Source of the DNA: Arthrinium phaeospermum
Taxonomy: Eukaryota; Ascomycota; Sordariomycetes; Amphisphaeriales; Apiosporaceae
Length of the DNA: 64,000 nucleotides
NCBI GenBank assembly: GCA_006503535.1
Contig: QYRS01000012.1
Span: 620,001-684,000, forward strand
Direction of reading: 5' to 3'
Below the pieces are notes generated by a model that saw only the letters and a list, made by a program, of their open reading frames with translations, had not been told where the DNA came from and did no database searches. How positions within the stretch are numbered: the stretch's first letter is position 1; each line of letters opens with the position of its first letter. Of this stretch, positions 33,123 to 45,561 are shown piece by piece. Both the position numbers and the translations under genes were made by a program.

Positions 33123-35824
33123 ATGCCCTGTATGCCTCCTCCAGAACATCCGCAGGCTCCTATTGTACCTTCCCAACCCTCGAGTCAACCGGTTGCGGAA
33201 AGCACATCCTATCATGACCCCAATATGAGCAAACAAACGGCGGCGGAGCAGCCGCAGCCCATCTCACCATCCGAGCCATCACCAACAAAACCGGATGAAA
33301 CAGCAGCACCGACAGCCACCTCCATACCTACAGCACCGCCTGCGAAACCGGCAACCGAAGTCAAAGATGATGTCCGAGCTCCCAGCACTGGTCTACCGAG
33401 CACTGCTGGTCCCCAAACTCAGGTTGCCAGTAGTGATCTCATCGGTCTAGACGGAAAGACTAAGGACGCTGATGCGCCCCCTCCCCCTCCCGCCAAAGAT
33501 CAACCCGCAGATGCTGAGGCACCTTTGCCCGTAGAAGCACCATCTGGCGATATGGCCACCAATACAGAGCAGATGGATTCCTCCGTTGCAACATTAAAAC
33601 CCGGCCGAAATCAGTTCTTGAAGATTGAAACACCTCCATATGTCGACCCGACCCCTCCTACTCCAGCAGGTTCCCATCCACCTTCGAGAACGAACTCGGG
33701 GCACAAATCTAAGCATCATGGATCCGAGGTATCTCCAACACGATCGGACGTTGGTTACGACGACCGCAGATTTACTAGCGAGGACGAACAAGAAGGTACT
33801 TCGAGGTCGGAAATCCAAAGTATTATGGAGCAGTTTCCCGAGGAGGGCGGCGGGCCCGATGTCGATACAGTAATGAGCCCACGTCTAGAAATCGCCTCTC
33901 CCTTCTTGGGAAGTCCACCAGCGCAGCACCCGCCTCGGAAATCCAGCCTTGAGCCTCTTGCACCTAGTATCGCACAGCAGATCCAAGACTTGCAAGGGCT
34001 GCGGGTTAACTCACAGTCCCCGGCCAGTGTGCGTTCAAAGACAAAGGACCGGGAAGTTGAGGACCAGGGCCCCCCGGTACCGCCTAAGGATGGCCCTTCC
34101 GATGAGAAGGTTGCTTCGGACTCTCCAATGTCGCCTACATCGACGGCACACCGACCTCCCCCGCCGGACCCTGAACCAGAACCAACGCTCCCTTTCGACT
34201 TCCACCGTTTCCTTGAGCAGCTGCAGAAGAAGAAGGCCGACCCAGTAGCCAGATACTTGAAGTCGTTCCTGCAGGAGTTTGGCAAGCGACAATGGATGGT
34301 TCATGAGCAGGTTAAAATCATCGGCGACTTCCTGGCTTTTATCGCGAACAAGATGGAACAGTGCGAAGTGTGGCGAGAAGTGTCGGATGCAGAGTTCGAT
34401 AATGCTAGAGAGGGCATGGAAAAACTTGTTATGAATCGATTATATACCCAGACCTTCTCGCCAGCGATACCCCCTCCTCAGCCCATACCTGGTGCGAAAC
34501 CTAAGCGACGCGGCGGGGAGCGGCCGATGGGCCCCGGTAGGAGAGGCCAGCACCAGGAGGATGTAGAGCGAGACGAGATCCTTACACAGAAAATCAATAT
34601 TTACGGCTGGGTCAGAGAGGAACATTTGGATATTCCGCCAGTCAGCGAAAGTGGCAAGCGTTTTCTCAACTTGGCTCAGCAAGGTATGTTCAAGCCCCCC
34701 CTGTGCTACTTTCTGTGAAGCCCTCCTAACTTGATACCCATAGAACTTTTGAAAATCAGATCATACCGAGCACCCAGAGACAAGATTATATGCGTGCTTA
34801 ACTGCTGCAAAGTCATTTTCGGTAGGCAGATACTTTCTTACGACGAAATGTCATCTCATTACTAACGCTCTCAGGACTGCTGAAAAATGCGAAGTCGGAT
34901 ACGTCTGCAGATTCCTTCATGCCTCTGCTGATCTATGTGGTATTGCAATGCAACCCCGATCACCTGGTCTCCAACGTCCAGTACATATTGCGATTCCGTA
35001 ACCAGGAAAAGCTAGGCGGGGAGGCTGGTTATTACCTTTCTTCTCTTGTTAGTAGTAACCCCTTGTTTTGCCATGTGAGATGCGGCTCAATACTGACTTG
35101 GTTGTAGATGGGGGCTATCCAGTTCATTGAGAACATGGACCGGACCACACTCACAATCACCGATGAGGAGTTCGAGAAGAGTGTAGAGACCGCCGTGTCT
35201 GCCATCGCGGAGAGACACCGAGCGGAGGAAGCTTCCTCGCCTCGAGCAGAACAGCATTCAGAAAAGACTGGATTCAACTCAGGTGCAGAATCTTCTGCAC
35301 GCCCGTCCATAGAAGTCGAATCCCCAGGGACACCACGGAGGTCAATCTCATCCGATCAGTCTGATGACGGGGCGGCTATTACTGGTCTGCTCCGCACAAT
35401 ACAAAAGCCGCTATCGACCATAGGTCGTATGTTCTCTGACGAACCTAGCGCGGCTGGACCTAGTTCACCAGCGCGTACACCACAGCAAGATGCAACACCA
35501 GCTAGACCAAGCCCACTAGCTAGTGCTGAAAACGCAGCTTCACTCGACTCGCGGTTGCAGCTATCGGCCCAGGAGGCGGCTGCCAGACAGGCTAGTGCCG
35601 AAGCTGCGGAAGCCCAACGTGTTTCACGGGCCGAGCACCATAATGTGGTCGAGACTCTGGCTGGCATGTTCCCCGATCTTGATAGAGACATCATTAGTGA
35701 TGTGGTGTATCAGAAAGAAGGGCGGCAAGTTGATCCAATTAATCCATGTCTTATGGGGAAACGGGCTAACAATACACACAGAGTCGGTCTTGCAGTCGAT
35801 GCTTGCTTGGCATTGAGCACGTGA
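33123..35824 (+). CDS. VPS9: VPS9-domain Rab5 guanine-nucleotide exchange factor with C-terminal CUE domain
   Basis: Exons 33123-34683, 34744-34821, 34875-35047, 35108-35724 and 35782-35824 give about 823 residues. The first ~370 residues are Pro/Ser-rich and disordered. Next is the helical and VPS9 catalytic core (YRAPRDKIICVLNCC; ADSFMPLLIYVVL; YYLSSLMGAIQFIENM), in which the Asp of ADSF is a conserved exchange residue in this family. The C terminus is a ubiquitin-binding CUE domain (LAGMFPDLDRDIISDVV, ending in a Leu-rich helix). Yeast Vps9 activates Rab5-type Vps21 on endosomes. The last intron has a GC donor and, if retained, would insert 19 residues into the CUE domain. The ATG at 33225 is an alternative start. 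Confidence 0.9.
35725..35781 (+). other. GC-AG intron (57 nt) in the CUE domain
   Basis: The donor is G|GCAAGT, the branch candidate GCTAAC and the acceptor CACACAG. Its removal joins YQKEG to RVGLAVDACLAL, a normal third CUE helix. It is a multiple of three and has no stop. Confidence 0.7.
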
Positions 35825-37337
35825 ATGTGGTCGCTGTGGTGGGTCTTGATACTAGATTCCTGTCTACTGATTGAGACGAAATTGGCGGATCATTATGCTT
35901 CATTTGTCACACTGCGTATAGTATGGGAGCATGGGAGGTTGGTTCTCTGGGCTACAGGATTCGCTTGGCCAGCCATAGCAAGTACGGCGTCTAGTCGATG
36001 ATTTACAATACCCCCTCATAATACTGCAACACCATACACCCCACCCACTGTTTGGAGCATTATCATTTTTGATATGGATGGCCGAACTGCATGTTTTACA
36101 GCAGCGGCATGGCATGCACCCGGGTTTCCAATGGAATTCTCGCGTCAAGACTCGAGTGAGACACGGCGGTGTTTGAATGAACCCACGGGCCCAAATGTTT
36201 AACAACCTTAAAAGAGCAGGCGAGTCGATTAGAAACGTTCGGAAAACGCTTAAGACCGTGAACCACTGGAGTATGAATCGTTCTGATTATGCTTATCTGG
36301 ACTTCCTGATTTGACATTAGACATTTCTGCAACTCAAAAACGCGAGGAGCGTCGAATCATGCTCTTGTACGTTTGGACCTCTCGTATGGATGAGGCTTGT
36401 CCATGCATGTCTGACGTCGGATCGGCTCAACCCACGTGTGGTGCATTGGATATTTCATTACTTTTTATTTTTATTTTGGCAGCAAAGTGAGAGAGCGGGC
36501 TGCGGGCTAGCTGGCATGCTATGCTAGCTGGGGACAGGGGTAGGTGATTACAGCCCAGCAAAGCCCGAGCAAAGTTACTGGCTGCTAGTGCATACCTGGG
36601 AGCTTAGCGGCGGGCGAGTTGTCAATGGAACTTCTTCTGCGACTTCTGGCACCTCAGAACGCCATCCCGCCAAGGCTATCGTACGGGTCCCCGGCAGGCG
36701 GCAAGCGGGCCAAACAAGCCAACCGGGCATGTAATGCGGTCATCTTTGCTGTGCTGTAAGCCTGTTCGTCTCGACTTGGCATGCATTTTTCGATTAATTC
36801 CCCTTATCCCCATCCCGTCCGATCCTAACCATCCCTGCAATGCATGCTGTGGGAATGGATGGTCCGCCGCCCATTCCATTCGTTCGCTTGCTTTGCCCAT
36901 CACATCCATCACTCTCGTCCACCCTACCTAGGTTCGCTTTTCGACGCACACCTACACACGATGAGGACCTTTGTTACAACCGCTCGTTCAACCCTCGTTT
37001 GAGATTTCGGCGCAGTCGTTGCCAGGTATTTTGAAGAGAGGCAATTGGTCCTTCTTGATCGCGATCAACCCCCTGGAAAAGTGGCTCGCGATCCGCACGT
37101 TCGTTTTTGGGTCGAACCTAGCCCGGCCCTCCCGGAGACTTGACGATTACTTCATTACCCAGGGCCCCCGCTTGAGTCCGCGCGTTCCCAGTCGGCTCCC
37201 CGGGACCTGAACGAGAGAAATTTTGTCCCATTTCCCTTCCCTCACCAGGACGTTATTTTTGGATATTGCGCCAATGATTCGGACAGCGGAAGGGCAATTG
37301 GCGATCGAAACAACTGTCCCCGCTCTGCTTGGCGACG
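35825..37337. other. 1.5-kb intergenic region
   Basis: Promoter region of the flippase. A T-rich tract lies near 36460-36480. No supported gene; minus-strand frames are short and featureless. Confidence 0.4.
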
Positions 37338-40300
37338 ATGATGGGAGAAGCGGCCGGGAAGACCTCCTCCCAGGATGACCGAACCGACGAAAAGCCCAGC
37401 AGCAATCTCGCCGTGGCCGCGGCCGACCGAACCAAGAAGCGCGTAAACAAGATCCGGGCGTGCGTTTCCGACCACTCGGCAATCTGGTACCAGAAATACT
37501 TCATCGAGGGCGTGCTGCGTCAGAAACCCCTGCCGCCGTCCAAGGATGGGCGTCATGTACCCTTGCGCATCGAGCACGACGAGGCGCTGATCGACGAGCG
37601 ACGGGCCAACCCGTTCATCTCCAACTCGATCCGGACCGCCCGGTATAACGTGTACGATTTCCTGCCGAAACAACTAATTTTCCAGTTCACGCGTTTGGCC
37701 AACTTTTATTTCCTCTGCGTCGGTGTACCGCAGACTATCCCGGGTCTGAGTACTACGGGAAACTTCACGACCATCCTGCCGCTGCTGTTCTTCGTGCTCT
37801 TGACCGTTTTCAAGGAAGGCTACGATGACTACAAGCGCCATCGGTTGGACACACTAGAAAATGCGAACATCGCTAGGGTTTTGGGCAGGCCGAAGCCAGA
37901 TGAGACACCACCGCCGAAGAAACGGAGGCGCGCGTGGTTTAAGCGAGGGAAGCGGGCTGACCAAGAGATTGATACCGTAAAAGAGGAGATGGAAGAAGAA
38001 GAACACGATCTGGACGACGAATATCAATGGAATAAAACCCAGTGGAGAAACTTGAGGGTTGGCGACATTGTCCGATTGTCGCGTGATGAGGATGTACCGG
38101 CCGATATCGTACTTCTGCATGCGACTGGAGAAAATGGGATGGCGTACATCGACACCATGGCCTTGGACGGCGAGACGAACTTGAAGAGCAAGGGTTCGGT
38201 GGGTGCCTTCAAAGGATGCGACTCCATAGGCGCACTCCGCGGAGTCAGCGGGGAGTTCGTTCTCGAGGACCCAAACCCGGATCTCTACAGGTTCGAGGGC
38301 AAGGTGACGGTGGACGGGAAGAGCATGCCAGTCACCTCGAACGAAGTGGTGTACCGTGGTAGCACAGTGAGAAACACCGAGCACGCGATCGGCATGGTGA
38401 TTAACACGGGTGAGGAATGCAAAATCCGGCTCAACGCCAATCAGCATCCCAAGGCCAAGAAGCCCGCGCTGGAAAGGATTTCGAATCAGATCGTTATTAC
38501 CTTGGCTATATATGTCATTGTTTTGTCGGTGGGGTGCTCGATGGGTTACATTATGTGGAAGAACCCAAACGAGAGCAGGTCGTGGTATCTCAAGGACGCC
38601 ACGGTGCCGTTCAAGGAAATCATCATCGGTTTCGCCATTCAGTTCAACAACGTCATCCCTCTGGCGCTCTATGTCAGTCTGGAAATCGTCAAGATTGGAC
38701 AGATGCTGATGCTCAACAACGATATTGAAATGTACGACGAGGCTACCGACACTCCGGCGCGATGTAACACGAACACCATTCTTGAGAACCTTGGTCAGAT
38801 CAGCTACATCTTCTCCGACAAGACTGGTACGCTGACGGAGAACGTCATGAAGTTTCGCAAAGTGAGCATCGCCGGCACATCGTGGTTACATGAGATGGAT
38901 CTTGAGAAGGAGGAGCCTGCCGCGCCCATTGTGCCTACAGTGACGAAAGAATCCGGCAAAGCGGTAGCGCGGAAGTCTCGGGACGTTACGCGGGTGATCG
39001 CAGAAGATGAGGAGCACGATGTCACTTCGCCGGTCGCTATCACCATCACTTCCCCGGAGTTTCCCCAGAGACCCTCTTTCCAAAGCCGCAGGTCCTCTTC
39101 GCAATGGAGATCCACGGGCCGCCCAGACCGCCCGCAGCCTGATGTCACCACCGTCGACCTTCTCGAATACATTCGTTTGAGACCTGCTTCCCCCTTTTCA
39201 AGGAAGGCCCGCGATTATATCCTGTCGATGGCGTTATGTCATACTTGTTTGCCCGAGGTCAAGGACGGAAAGGTCGACTTCCAGGCGTCTTCGCCGGATG
39301 AGCTTGCGCTGGTACGTGCAGCGCAGGAGCTTGGATATCTTGTTGCCCACCGATCGGCCCAGACCATTACGATCAAGATTACTGGGTTCGGCGGAGAAGA
39401 CAGGACAGAAATCTACGAACTTCTCGATGTCATCGAGTTCAGCAGTGCGCGAAAACGCATGTCCATCGTCGTGCGGTTCCCGGATGGCAGGATCTGCATC
39501 ATCTGCAAGGGAGCTGATTCGGCCATCCTGCCACGCCTTAAGCTGGCGAACCTGGCTCAAATGAAGGCCAACGAGGTCCGGAAAAGTGCCGACCTGGAAC
39601 ATGAGATGCTGCGACGCAGTGAGCAGTTGGAGCCGCGCAACAGCTTTGGTGGTCGTCCAAGCATGACCCTTAGCCGCAAGAGTATAGGCGCGCGCTCGTC
39701 CCAAACCAACTTGTCCAAGAAACGACCGGCCATTGAGCGAAGCCAGTCAGTTGAGATGTTCAAGGTCCGGCATTCTGACGATAAGCCGAGGCCCTCTCTC
39801 GGCGTCAGGACCGTCTCGTTTGACATCCAGAAGACACTGTCTGTGCATGGTGCGATGCCATCGCCCATGGAGGACGATAGGTTCGAGTTTCTCAACGATC
39901 CGCTCATCAACGACGATTCGGAGGTCTTCACGCGCTGCTTCAAGCACTTGGATGACTTCGCGTCGGAGGGTCTTCGTACGCTCCTGTTCGCTCGCAAGTT
40001 CATACCGCCGCTCGAGTACCGTGCGTGGCGCAAGGTCTACAACGATGCTACCACGAGTCTCGTGAACCGACAGGAGCTGATTGAAGAGGCGGGTGAGATG
40101 ATCGAGCAGTCTTTGGACTTGGTTGGTGCCACTGCAATCGAGGATAAACTTCAAGTCGGTGTACCAGAAACCATCGAGAAGCTCCGCCGGGCCAATGTCA
40201 AGATTTGGATGCTCACGGGCGACAAGCGCGAGACTGCCATCAACATTGCGCATTCTGCTCGCATTTGCCGCCCGGGATCTGACATCTTTATCCTGGATTC

Positions 40301-41724
40301 TACCAAGGGTGGCCTCGAGGCACAGATGATTGGTATTGTGGAGGATATCCGTACTGGATGCATCCACAGTGTTGTGGTCATTGACGGCCACACGCTTGGT
40401 GTCGTTGAGCAGGATCCTACTTTGCGGAACCTGTTTTACACCCTCATCCCCACCATCGATTCCGTGATTTGCTGTCGAGCCTCGCCGGCTCAAAAGTCGG
40501 ACATCGTCAAGGCCATCCGACACCGCGTTCCTGGCGCGCTTACGCTCGCCATTGGCGACGGTGCGAATGACTTGGCGATGATCTCGGCGGCTCATGTTGG
40601 TGTTGGCATTTCGGGCAAGGAGGGTCTCCAAGCTGCCCGTGTCGCCGATTACGCCATTGCGCAGTTCCGCTTCCTCCAGAGGCTGCTCCTCGTGCACGGC
40701 CGCTGGAACTACGTCCGCACTGCCAAGTTCATTCTCGCGACCTTCTGGAAGGAGATGTACTTTTACCTGCCCACGGCGCTCTACCAGCGCTACAACGGGT
40801 ACACGGGCACGTCGCTGTACGAGATGGCGAGTTTGACCGTGTTCAATATTTTGTTTACCAGTTTGGCCGTCATCCTGCCCGCCATGTTCGACCAGGACCT
40901 GGACGCCCAGACGCTGCTCGCCGTGCCTGAGTTGTATGTTTACGGGCAACGCAATACGGGACTCAATGTCCGCAAGTACGTTGGCTGGATGGTGGCGGGC
41001 GCGGCTGAGGGCATCGGTGTCTGGTTCGCGGTCTGGGCCGGGTACGGCGGCGTGATGGGCATGGTGGACGATGAGAACCTGTTCGCGCTCGGAAACTTGG
41101 CATTCACCGCGAACGTGATGTGGATTAATTACAAGCTTTTGTAAGTTTTTATCCCCTTAACATCATATTACTGTAGTCGGCATTATATGGAAACTCGAGA
41201 CTAACCCTTCGTTCTTTAGTATTATCGAAACACATTCGAAAACTAAGGTTATTCTCTGGGGTTTCGCTATCACGATTATTGGGTGGTGGGTCTGGTCCGC
41301 GCTTCTGGGTGGCATCTACAATCCGGGCGTGAGCCCGTACGCCGTGCGCGGTGGATTTACAAAGTCGTTTGGGGGCGACGGCATCTGGTGGCTGACGCTG
41401 ATCGTGGTGGTGGCCCTGCTGATGACCGTGGAGCTGGTGTACAGGGCCATCAAGCGCAACATGATTCTGGCGCGCATGTGGCGGTGGCCGCCGTGGAAGA
41501 AGTCGGAGACGGACAAGAGCCTCGAGGAGTTCCACCTCGAGATGTGGCAAGAGCTCGAGCAGGATCCCGTCATCCAGGAGAGGCTGCGGCAGATCCTGAA
41601 GGAAGAGAGGGGGGAGGTGGCTGAGGATGAAGAAGTGGATGATAATACCGTGTTGCGGAGTGACGGCGTGCTCGAGGAGGAAGGCGTGGTGTTGGAGAGG
41701 TTGAATCCGAACCGGGCTGCATGA
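37338..41724 (+). CDS. P4-type ATPase, phospholipid flippase (Dnf3-like), 1435 aa
   Basis: Exons 37338-41140 and 41220-41724. The first ATG in frame is at 37338; the TTG before it is unlikely. P-type hallmarks are present in order: the actuator DGET, the phosphorylation site DKTGTLTEN with Asp about 494, the nucleotide-binding KGADSAIL, TGDKRETA, and the hinge GDGAND at about 1073-1078. The segment IPLALYVSLEIVK lacks the acidic residues of ion pumps, as in lipid flippases. About ten membrane segments fit. The long serine/arginine-rich insert before SMALCHTCLPE and the overall length are most like the Dnf3 branch, but I did not run a phylogeny. It would move phospholipids to the cytosolic leaflet of Golgi, endosome or plasma membrane with a Cdc50-type partner. 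Confidence 0.93.
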
Positions 41725-42684
41725 GGTAGGTGGGCACGATACGTTGGATGTGGTGATGGATGCATGCATTTTACTGTGGCGTTAAGCAAGTATACCCCTG
41801 GGAACTTTGGTTTGTTACTGTTGCTTTTTCCTTTGTCACATACTCCCCGAGTCGGAGGGGGGAGAAATCAGAAGGGCATTTACTGGCAGTTGGACTTTTA
41901 CACTTACATGATGCCCGCCTCATCAGCAACACACAGGGCTTATTAAGATAGACCGAATTTGTTGGATTGCCTATTCGTACATAATGGGACTAACAGTACA
42001 TACTTAACTACTTAACTATTATTTATTACACATTAAAATCACCTACTAATAAATAATATAATGGCAGCATAATGCGTGTTGTTTCTCAATGTTCTCTGTG
42101 TCGAGACATGACTTGATAACCAAACAGCGGGACGGATCGCAGCAACCTAGCGGCGCTGCTTGGTAGTGGATGACCGAGTGGACGGGTGGATGGATGATGC
42201 AGTGGTCAGTGGGTGGGTGCCCTGGGGAGTGCAGCAGAACCGTGCACGTGCACGCTGATGTAATGCGCTATGGTATGGCTGTGGCTTACGCAGTTGACAG
42301 CAAGTCGGGCCAGACTGCACAGTCCCCCCCTACCACCAAACATGATAACTGGAGCAGGGATTGGCTACATCTGATTGCAGGTTGACGAAGCTCCTAAGCC
42401 TCAAGCCAAAGTCCAAGTCCCCCAAAGAGGCAGCACTATTCCCATACTCCCCCCCCAGTGAGACATTCAAGGCACCCGGATTTCCATTCAATTGGACCCA
42501 GCTGCGCATCCCACGCCCCAACCTACTTGCTTTACTCAATCCATCCCGAGCTGTAATTTTATATAACACCAATCCCGCGTTCTCCAATGCATGGTCGGAC
42601 CCAGCATCTCGCCGCCCAGGAAGCCGATCGCCGCCGTCGTTAACGACCTACCCGTTTGCCCAGCCCGCGTAATCGCCGCCCGTC
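41725..42684. other. Intergenic, AT-rich core
   Basis: About 75 bp of strongly AT-rich sequence near 41990-42065. The rest is the promoter side of VPS35. No gene seen. Confidence 0.45.
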
Positions 42685-45561
42685 ATGACGACCACGCCTG
42701 CGCCGCCCGAGGACCAGGCGCGTCTGTTGGAGGATGCCCTCATCGCCGTGCGCCAACAAACAGTGCTGATGCGCAAATGTCTCGACTCTCCTTCCAAGCT
42801 CATGGATGCTCTTAAGTGTTGGTACGCAACCCTTCACCCTTCATGATGCAATAGCTCTCCCTGGTGGCTGCCTCCCCGACCCGGGCTCCCGACCACCACC
42901 ACCACCAGGGCAGTGCCCTTCTTGACATAGCTGACAGTCGACGACTCGTGATATAGCTCCACCCTCGTAAGCGAACTCAGGACGAGCAGTCTGGGCCCCA
43001 AACAGTACTACGAGCTGTACATGGCCGTCTTCGACGCCCTACGCTACCTCTCGGTCCATCTCAAGGAGAACCACCCCCACAACCACCTCGCCGATTTATA
43101 CGAGCTTGTCCAATATGCGGGTAATATTGTTCCCCGGTTGTACCTCATGATGACGGTCGGAACCGCCTACATGGCCATCCCCGAGGCCCCGGTCAAGGAG
43201 CTGATGAAGGACATGATGGATATGAGCCGTGGCGTCCAACACCCTATCCGCGGCCTCTTCCTCCGCTACTTCCTCTCGGGCCAAGCCCGAGACTTCCTAC
43301 CTACCGGCGAGGGCGATGGCCCCGAAGGCAACCTCCAAGACTCTATCAACTTCATCCTCACCAACTTCGTCGAAATGAACAAGCTATGGGTACGACTGCA
43401 GCACCAGGGCCACTCCAGGGAACGCGAACAGCGTACCAAGGAGCGCAAGGAGCTGCAACTTCTCGTCGGCAGCAACATTGTGCGCCTTAGTCAATTGGTG
43501 GATCTGGAGACGTACAGCAACGGCATCTTGGGTCCGCTATTGGAGCAGGTCGTTCAGTGTCGCGACGTTCTGGCGCAGGAATACCTTCTGGAGATCATCA
43601 CGCAGGTTTTCCCCGACGAGTTCCACCTGCACACCCTGGATCAGTTCTTGGGTGCGGTATCGCGGCTGAACCCCCACGTCAATGTCAAGGCTATCGTTAT
43701 TGGCTTGATGGACCGCCTGTCTGCCTACGCGGAACGGGAGTCGCAAGCGGAAGTCAACGAGGACAAGGGCAAAATGGAGGAGGAGGCGCTCTCCAAACTG
43801 CTCGAGAAGGTCAAGCTGGCCAAGGAAGAGCAGGAGTCAAAACCAGAACCATCCGCAGCAGAGGCCGCGCCGGGGACGAATGGGGAGGAACAGACAAACG
43901 GCGATTCCGCTGAGCAAACAGAGGACAAGCCTGCAGAACCGGAAGCAGAAACGGCACCATCAATCGCAGAAACCGAGACTACGGCCGTTGATGGCGAAGA
44001 GGCCGCAGCAGAGGCGGCACCGCCCAAGAAGGAGCGCGGCATACCAGAGAATGTCAAGCTGTACGAGATTTTCTTTGATCAAGTCAACAACCTCGTCACG
44101 GCTCAACATCTCCCGATACAAGATACTATTGCCCTGTTGGTATCGCTTACGAATCTTGCGCTCAACATCTACCCCGACCGGCTCGACTATGTTGATCAGG
44201 TCCTGGAGTATGCCAACCAGAAGGTGCGGGAGCATGCCAACAGCGCCGATCTGCACTCGCCACCAGCGCAAGCCAGCCTTCTAGCTCTTCTGCAAGCGCC
44301 GCTCAAGAGATATGTTTCCATGTTTACTGCGCTATCCTTACCGACATATGTTCCCCTTCTCCAATCACAAACGTACCCGACAAGAAGGGCCGTGGCTGGC
44401 GAGGTGGCACGGAGTCTTCTCCGTAACTACACCAAAATCACTACGACAGACCAGCTTGAGAATGTCTTGGAAGTACTAAAGGTCTTAATCAAAGAAGGTT
44501 CTCAGCCTCCGGCCGGTTACCCTGGAGGCCCTCAACGTCGTGCGGTAGAGACGGACGAGACGATGGAGGAGCAGGGTTGGTTGGCAAGGATCGTGCATCT
44601 CTTGGACAGCGAGAACAATGATACCCAGTTCAAGCTGCTGCAAATGACCCGAAAGGTGTATGGCGAGGGTAACGAGCGCATCCGAACCACTACACCGCCG
44701 CTGATCACTGCGGGCATGAAGCTGGCACGCCGCTTCAAATCACGCGAACATTACGACGATAACTGGGAGACCCAATCTTCTGCGCTTTACAAGTTCATGC
44801 ACTCTGCCATCTCGAGCATCTACGCGAGGGTGAACGGCGCCGGGGCGGCTGAGCTCTCCCTGCGCCTGTTCTCTGCATGTGGCCAGACGGCGGACATGAA
44901 TGGCTTCGAAGAGGTGTCGTACGAGTTCTTTGCGCAGGCTTTCACAGTATACGAGGAGGCCATCAGCGACTCGAAGGCGCAATTCCAGGCCGTGTGTGTT
45001 ATCGCCAGCGCTCTTCACCAGACGAGGAACTTTGGCAAGGAGAACTACGATACTTTGATCACGAAATGCGCCCTGCACGGAAGCAAGCTCCTGCGCAAGC
45101 CGGACCAGTGCCGTGCCGTCTACCTGGCGAGTCACTTGTGGTGGGCGACGCCCATTCAAGCAACCGACGAATCGGAAGAGGGACTTTACCGGGACGGCAA
45201 GCGCGTGCTCGAGTGCTTACAGCGCGCCCTCCGTGTGGCAGACAGCTGCATGGAGCAGGCCACGTCTATCGAGCTGTTTGTGGAGATCCTTGACCGATAT
45301 GTCTACTATTTCGACCAGCAGAACGAGTCGGTAAGTAGACAGTTCCCCGGTCTCGGAGGCGGTGGCCAAGTAACTAATGATGATGAACCTCAGGTCACGA
45401 CGAAGTATCTCAACGGTCTTATCGAGCTCATTCACTCGAATCTGGGCACGAACCAGCAGGAGTCGGCCAGCGTGGAGAGCAGCAAAAAGCACTTCAAACA
45501 CACCCTCGAAAACATTGCCGGTAGGGGGTACGAGGGTGTGGTGCTCTATCCCCAGAAATGA
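42685..45561 (+). CDS. VPS35: Retromer subunit VPS35 (892 aa)
   Basis: Exons 42685-42821, 42957-45330 and 45394-45561. Exon 1 carries the start of the protein (RLLEDALIAVRQQTVLMRKC). Exon 2 carries the diagnostic block ELRTSSLGPKQYYELYMAVF and then the ISHPVxGLFLRYFL-type signature, here VQHPIRGLFLRYFLSG. The remainder is an alpha-solenoid as in all VPS35 proteins, with a fungal Glu/Ala-rich insert at about residues 280-360. VPS35 is the scaffold of the retromer that returns sorting receptors from endosomes to the Golgi. The last intron is 63 nt with GTAAGT...CAG, divisible by three and free of stops, so a gene finder could miss it. Its removal joins FDQQNES to VTTKYLNGLIELI. Confidence 0.95.

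Noticed and set aside
39747..40949. 400-codon minus-strand frame inside the flippase gene
   Set aside because: Lies opposite highly conserved P-type ATPase sequence, so it is not independent.
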